Below the pieces are notes generated by a model. The model was not told the origin of the DNA and ran no database searches. It worked only from the letters and a program-made list of their open reading frames with translations. From assembly GCA_900471525.1 (NCBI GenBank), contig UCEZ01000026.1:1-64000 (forward strand): a stretch of 64,000 bases of DNA. Reading direction: 5' to 3'. Below, one piece after another: positions 25,841 through 35,107 of the stretch (position 1 is its first letter; each line of letters opens with the position of its first letter). A program made the position numbers and the translations under genes. This DNA is from Hyphomicrobiales bacterium. Lineage in GTDB: Bacteria; Pseudomonadota; Alphaproteobacteria; Rhizobiales; Rhizobiaceae.

Positions 25841-27129
25841 CGATCCGCCCTGCTCCACGCTGCTTTGATGAGCCCTTCAATCTCCGCGTTGACGGCCGTC
25901 AGCGACTCCATCGCACGGTCATACGTGACGCGGGAAAGGCTCTCGCGGCCGACCTCATAGAGCGTCTGCTTGGTCAAACCTGCATCAGAAATTGCCGCGG
26001 ATTTGACCATTGGCGCCGTCAAGACTCGTTCGCCAAACTGCGCGCGCAAAAACGCGGCGACTTGGGTTTGCAACCCGTCGTTTGGTTCATATTGCGTGAT
26101 CAGATAGCGCAGGAACGAGAAATTCAGCTCACCACCCGCCTCGCGCACCACCGATAGCAGATCCGCGATCATGGAGAGGAATTGGCTCATGGCCACCACC
26201 TCCTGCATTTGCGGATGCACCGTCACAATCACCGCGGTGGCTGCGCATAGAGCGCTCAACGTGAGAAAACCGAGTTGTGGTGGGCAATCCAGAATCACGA
26301 CGTCGTAGTCTTCGGCGACCGTGTCGATTGCCGCCCGCACACGCGAGAAGAACAGCTCGTCGACAAGGCTCTTCTTTCCCGCATAGCTGAGGGCCATATT
26401 GCGCGGCGTCGCATGCTCGAATTCCTGCAACTCCAGACTGCTCGGGCTCAGATCGAGACCGGGGAAATAGGTTTCGAGAATGACCGAGGCGAGCGGAACG
26501 CGTTCTGCGTCGTAGCGGAACGCACCATAAACCGATGCATTGGCGTTGAGGCCGAGTTCAGGCTGATAACCGAGGAGGGCAGACATCGTGGCCTGCGGAT
26601 CGAGATCGATCGCCAGGACCCGATAGCCCTGCAAAGCCATGTATTGCGCCAGGTGCGTCGCCGTCGTGGTTTTGCCAGAACCGGATTTGAAATTTGTCAC
26701 CGCCAGAACTTGCAGCTGCTCACCGGCGCGCGGGTTACGACGCGGCAGATAATGCCGCGCTTTTCCGCCGCCTTGCCCCGCCAAATGCACCCGCAGGGCG
26801 TTGACATCCTCCAGCGTATAGGCCCGTCGCCCGGTCTGGCTAATATTGGAAGGCTGGGGACCGTCGCCGGAGAGCGACAACTGGCGCAGGTAACCATCAG
26901 ACACACCGATCAGCCGCGCGGCCTCGCCGGAGGAGAACGTCCGGAGTATTCTTTTGCTCGTAGGGCAGAACAGCCGGTGCTGCATAACCGAGAGCTGGCT
27001 GGATAAAAGAGCCGCATCCGCTGCAGTCTGCACATCTACTGGAACCGGGTCATGCGGCCAGATGCCGACTGAGCCCTGCAGGGGCTCACCTGCCTGCGAA
27101 ATTCCACCGATCGCTTCCGTCATTGTCAT
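25837..27129 (-). CDS. repA: RepA, ParA-type partition ATPase of the plasmid
   Basis: It has 430 residues from the ATG at 27129, preceded by GGGAG; an open frame to 27210 lacks a ribosome site. The N-terminal 110 residues hold a helix-turn-helix (FSSGEAARLIGVSDGYLRQL). Walker A is NFKSGSGKTTTATHLAQYMA, followed by LAIDLDPQATMSALLGYQPE (Walker A') and VVILDCPPQLGFLTLSALCA (Walker B). RepA partitions the plasmid with RepB and represses the operon. No repB follows, so its partition partner must be elsewhere, replaced or absent. Confidence 0.93.
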   Translation of the reverse strand: MTMTEAIGGISQAGEPLQGSVGIWPHDPVPVDVQTAADAALLSSQLSVMQHRLFCPTSKRILRTFSSGEAARLIGVSDGYLRQLSLSGDGPQPSNISQTGRRAYTLEDVNALRVHLAGQGGGKARHYLPRRNPRAGEQLQVLAVTNFKSGSGKTTTATHLAQYMALQGYRVLAIDLDPQATMSALLGYQPELGLNANASVYGAFRYDAERVPLASVILETYFPGLDLSPSSLELQEFEHATPRNMALSYAGKKSLVDELFFSRVRAAIDTVAEDYDVVILDCPPQLGFLTLSALCAATAVIVTVHPQMQEVVAMSQFLSMIADLLSVVREAGGELNFSFLRYLITQYEPNDGLQTQVAAFLRAQFGERVLTAPMVKSAAISDAGLTKQTLYEVGRESLSRVTYDRAMESLTAVNAEIEGLIKAAWSRADR

Positions 27130-28108
27130 TGCAAAACTCCCATATCGCCAGTCAACGGCTGGATCGAAATCCGACCATTCATGAAAAATGACATGCGCCC
27201 CAATTTCCACTGGACGCGGACATGCCGCTCAATACTGAAGAGCGACGAGCCGCTCCTCGGGTTCCGGCCTCAGGCCGTATGCCACCCAGGAATAATTTGT
27301 TGCTTTTTTTACCGGCTTGCGCCGGCTCAACCATATTCCATTGCTGCATTCGATCTTTCTATCCGCACAGGAAATAACCATAAGGATTATTCAAATACTC
27401 TATGGCACTTCTCCAATACATTTCGCTCCGCGTTTTAATTTACCAAAAGACATAACTCATCATAAATCGCACAACATCCGCGTACAATAGATAATAAATC
27501 GCTACATAACGCTCCAAGTTAACGCATAAATGCATAGCATCGCAGAATTACGCAAATATTTATTGGCATCATATATTTATATATATTCTATTCGCGTATC
27601 AATATCCGTATATTCACTAATGAAAACCAATGTATTTATTCGTTACTCCAGAAAATTCGACATGAATACGACAATGATATTGATGCGAAACTTTTCACTT
27701 CTCTAAAATTAACTATTATTTCGAAATAAGGCCATTTTTCGGCAATTCGAGCATTTGCTCAATTAAAACGCGAATGCTCAATAAAACCCGACAGATAGCT
27801 TACTTATCGAAAGCAGGAATAGAGGCTCACACGCGACTAGGAAGGTCAATTTTCAGGCTTGAAAGCGTTCGCAGGCGGGGCAAGTCTCAGGTCGCAGCCA
27901 CCTTCTTGGGCGCGCGGGGGATTGGAAAATTGCTGGCCGAACCAGCCGCATAGGCGTCTTCCTGGCCATACAGCTGGTGGGCAACCGGCGTCTCAGCTAT
28001 CCAATGCGCCAGCGTCAATGCCGCCACATAGCCTCGTACGACCTCGCCGCATGTGAAGCGGCGAGTGAATTTGGCTTCGCCGCGCCACGCACTCAGCGGA
28101 AAGGCGCC
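27130..28108. other. AT-rich region upstream of repA with a gene relic
   Basis: The interval 27400-27800 is very AT-rich with repeated ATATTTATATATA-like runs and presumably contains the rep promoter; no gene fits. At 27887-28062 a minus-strand frame ends in a stop and reads EVVRGYVAALTLAHWIAETP, likely the 3' end of a lost gene of unknown family. Confidence 0.5.
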
Positions 28109-28759
28109 TCATTTCGGAATCGGGAGGCCGACAACGAGGGTGCCGTACTGGACCGCCAGTTCTGCGATTTCTGTGTGCGTCAGTCCGCTCGCCCGAAGAT
28201 ATAGCTCCTCGATGCCGCCAGGTGCGAAGAAGACGAGCAGTCGAATCCGGTTACCGGATTTGTTTCGCCAGGCATGCGGCGTTCCGGCCGGAATGAGAAT
28301 TTCACTGCCCTGCTGCAACACCGATGTCTTGCCATCCATCGAAAAGACGACTTCGCCTTCCAAGACGTGAAAGACCTCGTCCTGGGTATGGATGTGCATC
28401 GGCGTTGCCACGCCATCATCCGCGACATTCTCCAGGATCGTGAACTTCCCATCGACCTCACCGGAATGCACGCGGATCGTGAGACGTTCGCCGGGGAAGG
28501 CTTCGAACCAGTCTTTTTCCTTGTCATGTCGGGTAGCTGCGCGCGGGCTCCTGTAACTAAAGGAATGTGCATTCCCGGAATTTGCTTTCGTCGGATCGCG
28601 AAGGTCCGGTTCCCGCTCGGCAAGGCGCGTGGCGTTTTGCTGTTCCGGCTCGGCACGGGAGATGGGGGCAAGGACTGGCGCGCCGTCCGCGCGGAAGGAC
28701 AATTGTGACCGCCCAAGCGGTGTCGAGCACGTCGTAAATGGCTGCGTTGCCTTATCCAT
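28109..28759 (-). CDS. Cupin-domain protein
   Basis: It has 216 residues with AGGAG before the ATG at 28759. A single cupin barrel lies in the C-terminal half, with metal-ligand motif 1 HIHTQDEVFHVLEGE and motif 2 PAGTPHAWRN. The N-terminal about 80 residues are low-complexity. Single-domain cupins of this type include small dioxygenases and sensors; the substrate cannot be read. It is divergent from the virG-like operon, sharing a 298-bp promoter region, which suggests a common signal. Confidence 0.75.
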   Translation of the reverse strand: MDKATQPFTTCSTPLGRSQLSFRADGAPVLAPISRAEPEQQNATRLAEREPDLRDPTKANSGNAHSFSYRSPRAATRHDKEKDWFEAFPGERLTIRVHSGEVDGKFTILENVADDGVATPMHIHTQDEVFHVLEGEVVFSMDGKTSVLQQGSEILIPAGTPHAWRNKSGNRIRLLVFFAPGGIEELYLRASGLTHTEIAELAVQYGTLVVGLPIPK

Positions 28760-29057
28760 GGTCGTGTCTCCTAGTTTTGTTCCCAGAGGACATGTATCGG
28801 TTGCAGACTACGGGCAGGCTTCAGCGAAAATTGCGCGGGTTACGATTGTAACATACCGCCGGGCCGAGACGGCAACCATGGATGGCTGGTCTCGGAGCGT
28901 AAGCAAGGATAACTGGATGCGCCCTGCAGCGGCGGCTTCCGTTCTTGCAAAATTGCCGACGCAATGCTCAAGTTGCCACAGAGGAATTGATTTCTCTTGG
29001 ACAAGTCTGTCGTCGCTTGCAAAGGCGCGATGCGACCACAGTAGAGGGACGGCTAGG

Positions 29058-29783
29058 ATGTCTACAGCGCAGGCTGCCGCGACGGTTATGATCGTGGACG
29101 ATGACCCTGCCCTCGGCGCAATGATATCGGAGTATCTCGTGGGGCAGGGCATGAACGCCCTTTCAGTGGCAAGCGGTCACGAGATGCTGAGAATGCTGGA
29201 AACAAAGACGCTCGACCTCATCCTGCTTGATCTTCAGTTAAAGAATGAGGACGGGTTCGACGTGCTGCGCGAGCTGCGCCAGCGATCAGACGTTCCCGTG
29301 ATCATCGCCACCGGCCACCGCAAGGATGAAATCGACCGTGTCGTCGGACTGGAACTTGGAGCCGACGACTATGTCACAAAGCCGTTCGGCCTTCGCGAAC
29401 TTCTCGCGCGCATCAAGGCGGTGCTGCGGCGGCACGCGAGCGACTATTCCCGTCGCAAGAACAACGGTGTCACCTACCAATTCGGTGGATGGAAGCTCCG
29501 TTCCAAAACACGCGAGCTTTTCGATCCCAACGGAGAGGCGGTGCCCCTGACGAAGGGGGAACATGCCTTGCTTGTCGCATTCCTGGACGCCCCCCAGCGC
29601 ACGCTGGCGCGCGAGCATCTGCTGCAGGCGACGCGCGTTCACGAGGACATCTTCGACCGAAGCATCGACGTCCAGATCCTGAGGCTGCGCAGAAAGCTCG
29701 AATCCGATTCGAGTGCGCCAAGCATGATCGTAACCGAACGGGGGCTGGGTTATGTTTTCACACTGCCTGTCGAACGGTACTGA
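29058..29783 (+). CDS. virG: VirG-like response regulator
   Basis: This 241-residue OmpR/PhoB-type regulator has a receiver with acidic pocket DDD (14-16), phospho-acceptor Asp58 in LLDLQL and Lys108 in DDYVTKPFG, plus a winged-helix output domain. Its output part matches VirG closely: LTKGEHALLVAFLDAPQRTL against LTAGEFNLLLAFLEKPRDVL, and EDIFDRSIDVQILRLRRKLE against VYDRSIDVLILRLRRKLE. VirG binds vir boxes and turns on the vir operons. It heads an operon with a di-heme peroxidase and a VirA-like kinase. The assignment as the true vir activator is supported by the nearby vir genes but is not proven. Confidence 0.78.
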   Translation: MSTAQAAATVMIVDDDPALGAMISEYLVGQGMNALSVASGHEMLRMLETKTLDLILLDLQLKNEDGFDVLRELRQRSDVPVIIATGHRKDEIDRVVGLELGADDYVTKPFGLRELLARIKAVLRRHASDYSRRKNNGVTYQFGGWKLRSKTRELFDPNGEAVPLTKGEHALLVAFLDAPQRTLAREHLLQATRVHEDIFDRSIDVQILRLRRKLESDSSAPSMIVTERGLGYVFTLPVERY

Positions 29784-29784
29784 G

Positions 29785-30729
29785 GTGCCGCGCTCGTTTC
29801 CCTTGGCCCGGAACGCATTCTTTCGCCTTGTCCACGGCTTTGCCGTGATAGGCTGCATTGCATTCCTGAATGGAACAGCAGCCTGTGCGGACGAGCCAAT
29901 CAGCGCCGTCGCGGCACTTGCGGCGGATCCCTCCAAGGTGGCACTTGGCAAGGCCTTGTTTCATGATCCACGGCTATCCGGCGACGGCACACGGAGCTGC
30001 GCCACCTGTCACGACACGTCGACCAACGGCGCGTCCGGCGTCCAGTTCGATCGTTCGCCGGGCGGCGAGCCGCTCGAAGTCAACACACCCACCGTTTTCA
30101 ACGCAGCACTGAACTTTCGTTTGAACTGGGAAGGCAACTTCTCGATCCTGCAGGATCACGCGCGTTCCCTGATCCGCAACCCGAACGTCATGGGGAGCGA
30201 GATGGATAAGGTGGTGCAGATCCTCGGATCAGACCCCGCCATCCGCGACCTCGCCGAAGGAGCGTATGGTGGACCGCTCGACGACCAAAACCTGGTGGAC
30301 GCTCTTGCCGCCTACCAAATGTCGCTGGTTCTCGTCAACAGCCCCTTCGATCGCTGGCTTGCCGGCAACGACAATGCCATAACTGAAGAGGAAAAGCGTG
30401 GATATCGCCGCTTCAAGGAAATAGGATGCGCGACCTGTCATCAGGGCCGGAACGTGGGTGGCAATCTCTACCAGCGACATGGCATCTTCCATCCCTTGGC
30501 ATCCCGCCACCCGGCCCGCGTGCGCGTACCAAGCTTGCGCACAGTCTACTACACACCACCCTATTTTCATGATGGCAGCGCCGAAACGCTGGATCAGGCG
30601 ATCCGTGCCATGGGCCGGGCACAGCTAGACGTCGTTCTTGACGAAGGGGATGTGAGAAGCATCGAAGCGTTTCTCAAGTCATTGGCAGGCACCCATGAAG
30701 GGCAATCCCTACGGAATGCAGCGCCATGA
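29785..30729 (+). CDS. Di-heme cytochrome c peroxidase (MauG/CcpA family)
   Basis: It has 314 residues from a GTG right after the virG stop; an ATG at 29752 overlapping virG is the alternative. A signal peptide (FAVIGCIAFLNGTAACA) directs it to the periplasm. Two CATCH heme-c motifs mark the two domains, with LFHDPRLSGDGTRSCATCH first and FKEIGCATCHQGRNVGG later. Family members reduce hydrogen peroxide or oxidise protein or phenolic substrates with electrons from small cytochromes. Its stop overlaps the virA-like start by ATGA, so it lies between regulator and kinase in one operon. A periplasmic peroxidase here might modify or scavenge phenolic or oxidative host signals; this is inference. 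Confidence 0.87.
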   Translation: MPRSFPLARNAFFRLVHGFAVIGCIAFLNGTAACADEPISAVAALAADPSKVALGKALFHDPRLSGDGTRSCATCHDTSTNGASGVQFDRSPGGEPLEVNTPTVFNAALNFRLNWEGNFSILQDHARSLIRNPNVMGSEMDKVVQILGSDPAIRDLAEGAYGGPLDDQNLVDALAAYQMSLVLVNSPFDRWLAGNDNAITEEEKRGYRRFKEIGCATCHQGRNVGGNLYQRHGIFHPLASRHPARVRVPSLRTVYYTPPYFHDGSAETLDQAIRAMGRAQLDVVLDEGDVRSIEAFLKSLAGTHEGQSLRNAAP

Positions 30730-33194
30730 GGATGACGGTAATCTTTGGCGGCTCTGCCCTTCTCTTGCTTATTCTGACCGGCCTGGCGGTGGTGGATCTT
30801 TGGGGGCAGGAGGCGACCCTGAGACGTATAAGCGAGACCAGTAAAAGCCACGAAGCTGCCTCCAATGAGTTGCATTCAACCGTGTTGCAGGCGCGCGCGG
30901 GTCTTCTGCGCAATTATGACGCCATGGTCGGGGCGTCCGACCGGACTATGGCGTCTCTGCGGGAGATCGAGACGCTGGGCAAACGCATGCCGGTGTTCGC
31001 TGACGTGGTAAAAAGAGCACGCGAGCAACAGGAACAGCAACTGGTCCTGATAGAACAGTTTAAGAGCGAGAATGCGCTGCTTCAGAATTCGCTCGTTTAC
31101 TTTAGCGCCCTGAGCAGAGGCCTTCAGCAGTCCCCGCCCGACGATGCACCTCTGAAGACGACCGTGGGTGAGCTCGCAACGTCGATGCTTGCATTTATCC
31201 TCGACCCCTCCGACGGCAATGCTGCAATGTTGCAAGCTGGCATCTCCAAACTGAAGGCAAAAGGGGGCGACCCCTCGCAAGCTGGCAGCCGCGACAACCT
31301 CGTCGCGCACACGCAACTGGTCAACTCCATATTGCCCGGTGTCGACGAGTTGGTTCGGTCAATCCTCTCCGGCTCGGACGCCAACCGCATCGTCGGTGAG
31401 ACGCTCGCCGCGGCAGAAGAGCGCCACGCCAGTCTCACACGAACCTATCTTGCCGCTTTCTCAATTGCCGCAGCGTTGGCGGCGGCAGCCTGTGTCGCCA
31501 TCGGCTTTCAGCTTCGTACGAAAATGCGGACAATCCGGGCGCGAAAAGAGCTGGATGCCATTGTCGCCGATATGATGCTCCACTCGATCAACGCCAACAC
31601 GGGCCAATTGAATGCCATCATTGAAGAGGCGCTGCAGCGGGTCGCCGCTTGGGCGAGAGCAGATCGCGCGCGCTACGTTTCCGCGGACCCGCCCGCGGTG
31701 AGTTACGATTCCATGCCCAGTTCGCCGCGCGGTTCGTCCAAGTTCCTGGAGCAATTCGCACAGCAACATGGCGGCCACGAGTTCATTTACCTCCGACGGG
31801 GACAGGCCACCGTAGACGTGGAACTCTCAAAGGCACTTCTGAGTACCAACGTGGCAACCTGGTTCTGCTATCGTTCGGCCGACTCCAGGCGCGGGTCGCT
31901 GCTGACGTTGGAACGGGAACAGGGGCGTTTCCGTTACGGCGAGGACGTGCTCAATCTGCTGCGCGGTCCGCTCGATGCGATATCGGATGCGATCGGCCGC
32001 GTCATTCAGAAGACCGAGCAGCGCGCGCTTGAGGTACGGCTCAATCAGGCGCAACGCCTTGAAGCGGTCGGGACTTTCGCCAGTGGCATTGCGCATAATC
32101 TCAACAACATTACCGCTGCCATAAGGGGACACGCGGAAATGGCCGGCGATGCGCGGCACGAGACGGCGCTTGACCGGCATCTCAAGGAAATCCTCAAGGC
32201 AGCGGATCGCGCCCACGATGTGGTCTCCGAAATCATGGCATTCGGTCGCCCCGGCCATCTTGTCCGTCAAAAGACCGACGTCTCGACACTCGTGCGCGAT
32301 AGCGTGCGCCTCCTGGCCGCAAGCGTGCCGGAATCGGTAAGAGTGGAGCACGACGTCGCCGACGCCGCCTTCGCCGCCGTGGACGCACGGCAGATCGAGC
32401 AGGTCCTGCTTAATTTGGTTCGAAATGCCTGGCAGGCCGTTGGCACACGCGACGGAGTTGTCCGGATTGGTCTTGAGACCCGCGAACACGTCGGGACTGT
32501 ACAGTTGAGCCATGGCGTTGCGGAGCCGGGGCGCTATGTCGTTCTGTCCGTAACCGACAACGGCGGGGGCATGACGCAGGACGTCCAGGATCGCCTCTTC
32601 GAGCCGTTTTTCTCGACACGAGAAACGGGCAATGGCCTCGGCTTGGCTACGGTCAAACGCATCGTCGCCGCGCATCGCGGAACGCTCGACGTTCGCAGTC
32701 AAGCGGGAAGCGGGAGCACCGCCAGCGTCTGGTTGCCGGTGGAAGGCCCTGACGCGGTCGAAGACATCACCGCTGCTACCGAAGGCTCAGGGGAACGCAT
32801 CCTGCTCGTAGGATACGACAAGGCCGAGCGCCTCAAGATCGAAGAGACGGTAGCAGCGCTCGGCTACGAGCCGGTCAGTTTTTCGGATCAGGACCGCGCC
32901 CTGGACATGCTTTCGGCCTCCTCGTTCGACGCCCTTCTGCTTCTTACCCACCCGGGCCATGCTTCCAAGCATCTGGCGATACTGAGGGCCGGCAGTACTC
33001 GGCTTCCGATCGTGGTCGTTGCCACTGCAGAGGCCATGCCGGAGATCGCCGATGGCGCAGGCGTGATCGACGTCGTGCATCGACCGGTCATTCCTGCAGT
33101 GCTGGCGGCGTCCCTTGCCAAAGCTGTCCGGCATGGCGCGAAGTTGGATACCGCCGCAGGGCACATCTCTCGGCAGCCGGCCGCGCAGCGTTGA
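30726..33194 (+). CDS. virA: VirA-like hybrid sensor histidine kinase
   Basis: It has 822 residues, close to VirA (829), with the same layout. TM1 is at about 4-24, a periplasmic helical domain at 25-240, TM2 at about 243-265, then a GAF-like linker, a dimerisation domain with RLEAVGTFASGIAHNLNNIT (His457), an ATPase domain (NLVRNAWQA, DNGGGM, GNGLGL) and a C-terminal pseudo-receiver. The receiver lacks the phospho-Asp (FDALLLLTHPG), as it is degenerate in VirA. GYEPVSF also parallels VirA GYEPVGF. VirA senses phenolics, sugars (via ChvE) and acidity. The input region is the most diverged part, so the inducer may differ. Confidence 0.8.
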   Translation: MRMTVIFGGSALLLLILTGLAVVDLWGQEATLRRISETSKSHEAASNELHSTVLQARAGLLRNYDAMVGASDRTMASLREIETLGKRMPVFADVVKRAREQQEQQLVLIEQFKSENALLQNSLVYFSALSRGLQQSPPDDAPLKTTVGELATSMLAFILDPSDGNAAMLQAGISKLKAKGGDPSQAGSRDNLVAHTQLVNSILPGVDELVRSILSGSDANRIVGETLAAAEERHASLTRTYLAAFSIAAALAAAACVAIGFQLRTKMRTIRARKELDAIVADMMLHSINANTGQLNAIIEEALQRVAAWARADRARYVSADPPAVSYDSMPSSPRGSSKFLEQFAQQHGGHEFIYLRRGQATVDVELSKALLSTNVATWFCYRSADSRRGSLLTLEREQGRFRYGEDVLNLLRGPLDAISDAIGRVIQKTEQRALEVRLNQAQRLEAVGTFASGIAHNLNNITAAIRGHAEMAGDARHETALDRHLKEILKAADRAHDVVSEIMAFGRPGHLVRQKTDVSTLVRDSVRLLAASVPESVRVEHDVADAAFAAVDARQIEQVLLNLVRNAWQAVGTRDGVVRIGLETREHVGTVQLSHGVAEPGRYVVLSVTDNGGGMTQDVQDRLFEPFFSTRETGNGLGLATVKRIVAAHRGTLDVRSQAGSGSTASVWLPVEGPDAVEDITAATEGSGERILLVGYDKAERLKIEETVAALGYEPVSFSDQDRALDMLSASSFDALLLLTHPGHASKHLAILRAGSTRLPIVVVATAEAMPEIADGAGVIDVVHRPVIPAVLAASLAKAVRHGAKLDTAAGHISRQPAAQR

Positions 33195-33259
33195 CATCGT
33201 GAGCCCAGATACGCGGCCGGAAGTGCGGCAGAGTACTCCAGCCATGGCCTGCGGAAGAA

Positions 33260-33425
33260 CTAAGGGGGCTGTTTCGGCCAGAGGGTGGCGTTGACCTGGG
33301 CATTGAAGCTCTGATCGTCGAGCTTGACCGAGATGTAGGATTCGCCGTCGTTGGGGGTGGCATTCCAGCCGGCGGCGACTTCGACCATGCCCGACATGAC
33401 GCGGAAGTCGGGGGCCTGAGGCGAA
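33260..33425 (-). pseudogene. DUF736-family protein, C-terminal remnant
   Basis: The minus strand reads DFRVMSGMVEVAAGWNATPN and continues GESYISVKLDDQSF, ending ATLWPKQPP and a TAG. This is the typical end of the DUF736 proteins found on rhizobial plasmids and integrative elements. The N-terminal half is missing. Confidence 0.65.
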
Positions 33426-33510
33426 GATCATGATAGCCCACATCCTCCTCGTCACCCGATGTCTTGCAAGATAATGCAACCATTAAGTTCTTTTCGAGTC
33501 CGGCTCTTGG

Positions 33511-33768
33511 TCAAGTATCTTGTTTATTGAAGATTGCCTCAAGCAGGCTGCTGTGATGCTTCAATTGACGATTTGTGCTCTTCAGTTCCGCTAACATTGA
33601 GCCCAATGCTGCGACTATGATGCCGCCCAACAAGACTGGGAAGCCTGTTGTAAGCAGCACTGAAAATACCATTACAGCATCTCTAGGAACACTAGAAGCT
33701 ACAACAGCGGTTCCGAGCAAAGTGAACAGGCTAATGAGCAACCCAACTACATGTAGAACTCGTTCCAA
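33511..33768 (-). CDS. Small membrane protein, unknown
   Basis: It has 85 residues with two predicted membrane helices (about 7-26 and 33-58) and a charged, coiled-coil-prone C-terminus (AELKSTNRQLKHHSSLLEAI). No family is recognised. It is isolated between remnants. Confidence 0.5.
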   Translation of the reverse strand: MERVLHVVGLLISLFTLLGTAVVASSVPRDAVMVFSVLLTTGFPVLLGGIIVAALGSMLAELKSTNRQLKHHSSLLEAIFNKQDT

Positions 33769-34281
33769 TGGTGCATCCTTACTTTCGTTCTCAGAATTAT
33801 TACTTATCCGTTGAATATTATTAACGCAGTGGCTTGCCAGAGGTCATTTGGTTTAAGCTATGCGGCCATGGCGGGCTCGTCCAGCATGGCGTAATATTGT
33901 TCCTCAACTTCTGTTGGCCTAGATGCCGCGACGCCAACTGACTTTCTTCCATGTTGAACCTGCAAGGATCGTTTCGGCAGCTGACGATAGCTATCGGGAT
34001 GCTTGCATGGCCGCCCATGGCCGGAGACAGGAGAGATCAATACGACATCATGGGGAGTAGACCTTCTGATGCTTGGGAATTCCGACTGCCCAGGCGAGGC
34101 CGCGATGACCCCATGTTTGAAATAATTTTCACCAAGCCTTCCGGCGCACGGTCTCGCAGGAGACCTGCTCGTAATCGGTCAGCTTGACTATCTTTCGGCC
34201 AAGAGATCATAAGCGCCGTTGAAACTATCAGGACGCGATCATCACAGCAACTCTGGCTCCGACAAAGCAAGCAGCCAGCTA
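33769..34281. other. No recognisable gene
   Basis: Only short, unconvincing frames occur. No IS ends, strong hairpins or promoters stand out. Confidence 0.5.
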
Positions 34282-34545
34282 CTAACCCTGATCTGGATTA
34301 GAGAACGAGATGCGCAGCGACTCGGGAAGTTGAAGCGCGGCGGCGAGACGATTGATCTTCGCTGCATCAATGTGATCGCCATTTTCTACGGTTATAATTT
34401 CGTCGATGGTCAGGCCGCTCGTAACCGACAGTTCTTCGAGGTTGTATCCCCTTGCTTCGCGCGCCACTTTTACTATACTGGCGCCCTCAGCTATTTTCTC
34501 GACCGCCGCTTCTGAGAGAGGATGCTTGTCAACGAGTGTCATCAT
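34282..34545 (-). CDS. Small XRE-type helix-turn-helix protein
   Basis: It has 87 residues with GGAG before the start. The helix-turn-helix domain (IVKVAREARGYNLEELSVTS, GLTIDEIITVENG) fills the protein. Typical of small autoregulators or antitoxins, but no toxin gene is adjacent. The target is unknown. Confidence 0.7.
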   Translation of the reverse strand: MMTLVDKHPLSEAAVEKIAEGASIVKVAREARGYNLEELSVTSGLTIDEIITVENGDHIDAAKINRLAAALQLPESLRISFSNPDQG

Positions 34546-34697
34546 TAGGCTCCATCTTTGATTACGCTAAGGTATATGGGTAAAGCTGCTCGCTATGCTA
34601 AAAGCGAAGGTCCAATCATCTGGCGAGTTTTGCTTAAGACCGATAGGGTCGCGCTAGTATAGGCACGTGCGATATCGACATCGGTGCGCCGGCATCG

Positions 34698-34913
34698 TCA
34701 TCCGTTCAATTGGAAACAAGTGATGCCGCTTTCGTGAGAACCAGCGCTCGCCTGCGCTGGGGTCAGTAGCCTCCTGGCCGCTGGGTGCCGAGCGTTGGTG
34801 GTTTCTTCCTTTAAGAAAACGCAGAATAGAGAGGCGAGCATCAGGGCGATGACAATCAGCAGCAAATTCTCGAGGATTGCGCTGGCCATGAAGCCTGTGA
34901 GGGACTTGATCAT
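34698..34913 (-). CDS. Small single-pass membrane protein, unknown
   Basis: It has 71 residues from ATG 34913, preceded by AGTAGG. One hydrophobic helix (about 10-33, AILENLLLIVIALMLASLFC) is followed by a basic cytoplasmic-type tail. No family is recognised; it lies upstream of nothing in its own direction. Confidence 0.4.
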   Translation of the reverse strand: MIKSLTGFMASAILENLLLIVIALMLASLFCVFLKEETTNARHPAARRLLTPAQASAGSHESGITCFQLNG

Positions 34914-35107
34914 CCTACTTTCCATGGAGAGCCTTGTTCCTATGAGATCAGCATCCAGTTAAGACTTGATCGTGAGTACTTTACAGGCGTGGGGCGGCGT
35001 TCCACGCGCGCGCCCTTGTCGCAATATTGTTTTAACTACGCTTTCATTTAGATAATTTGCCCCGATCGTCCTCTGACCGAACCTGGGACAATGCATTCAA
35101 AAATAAA

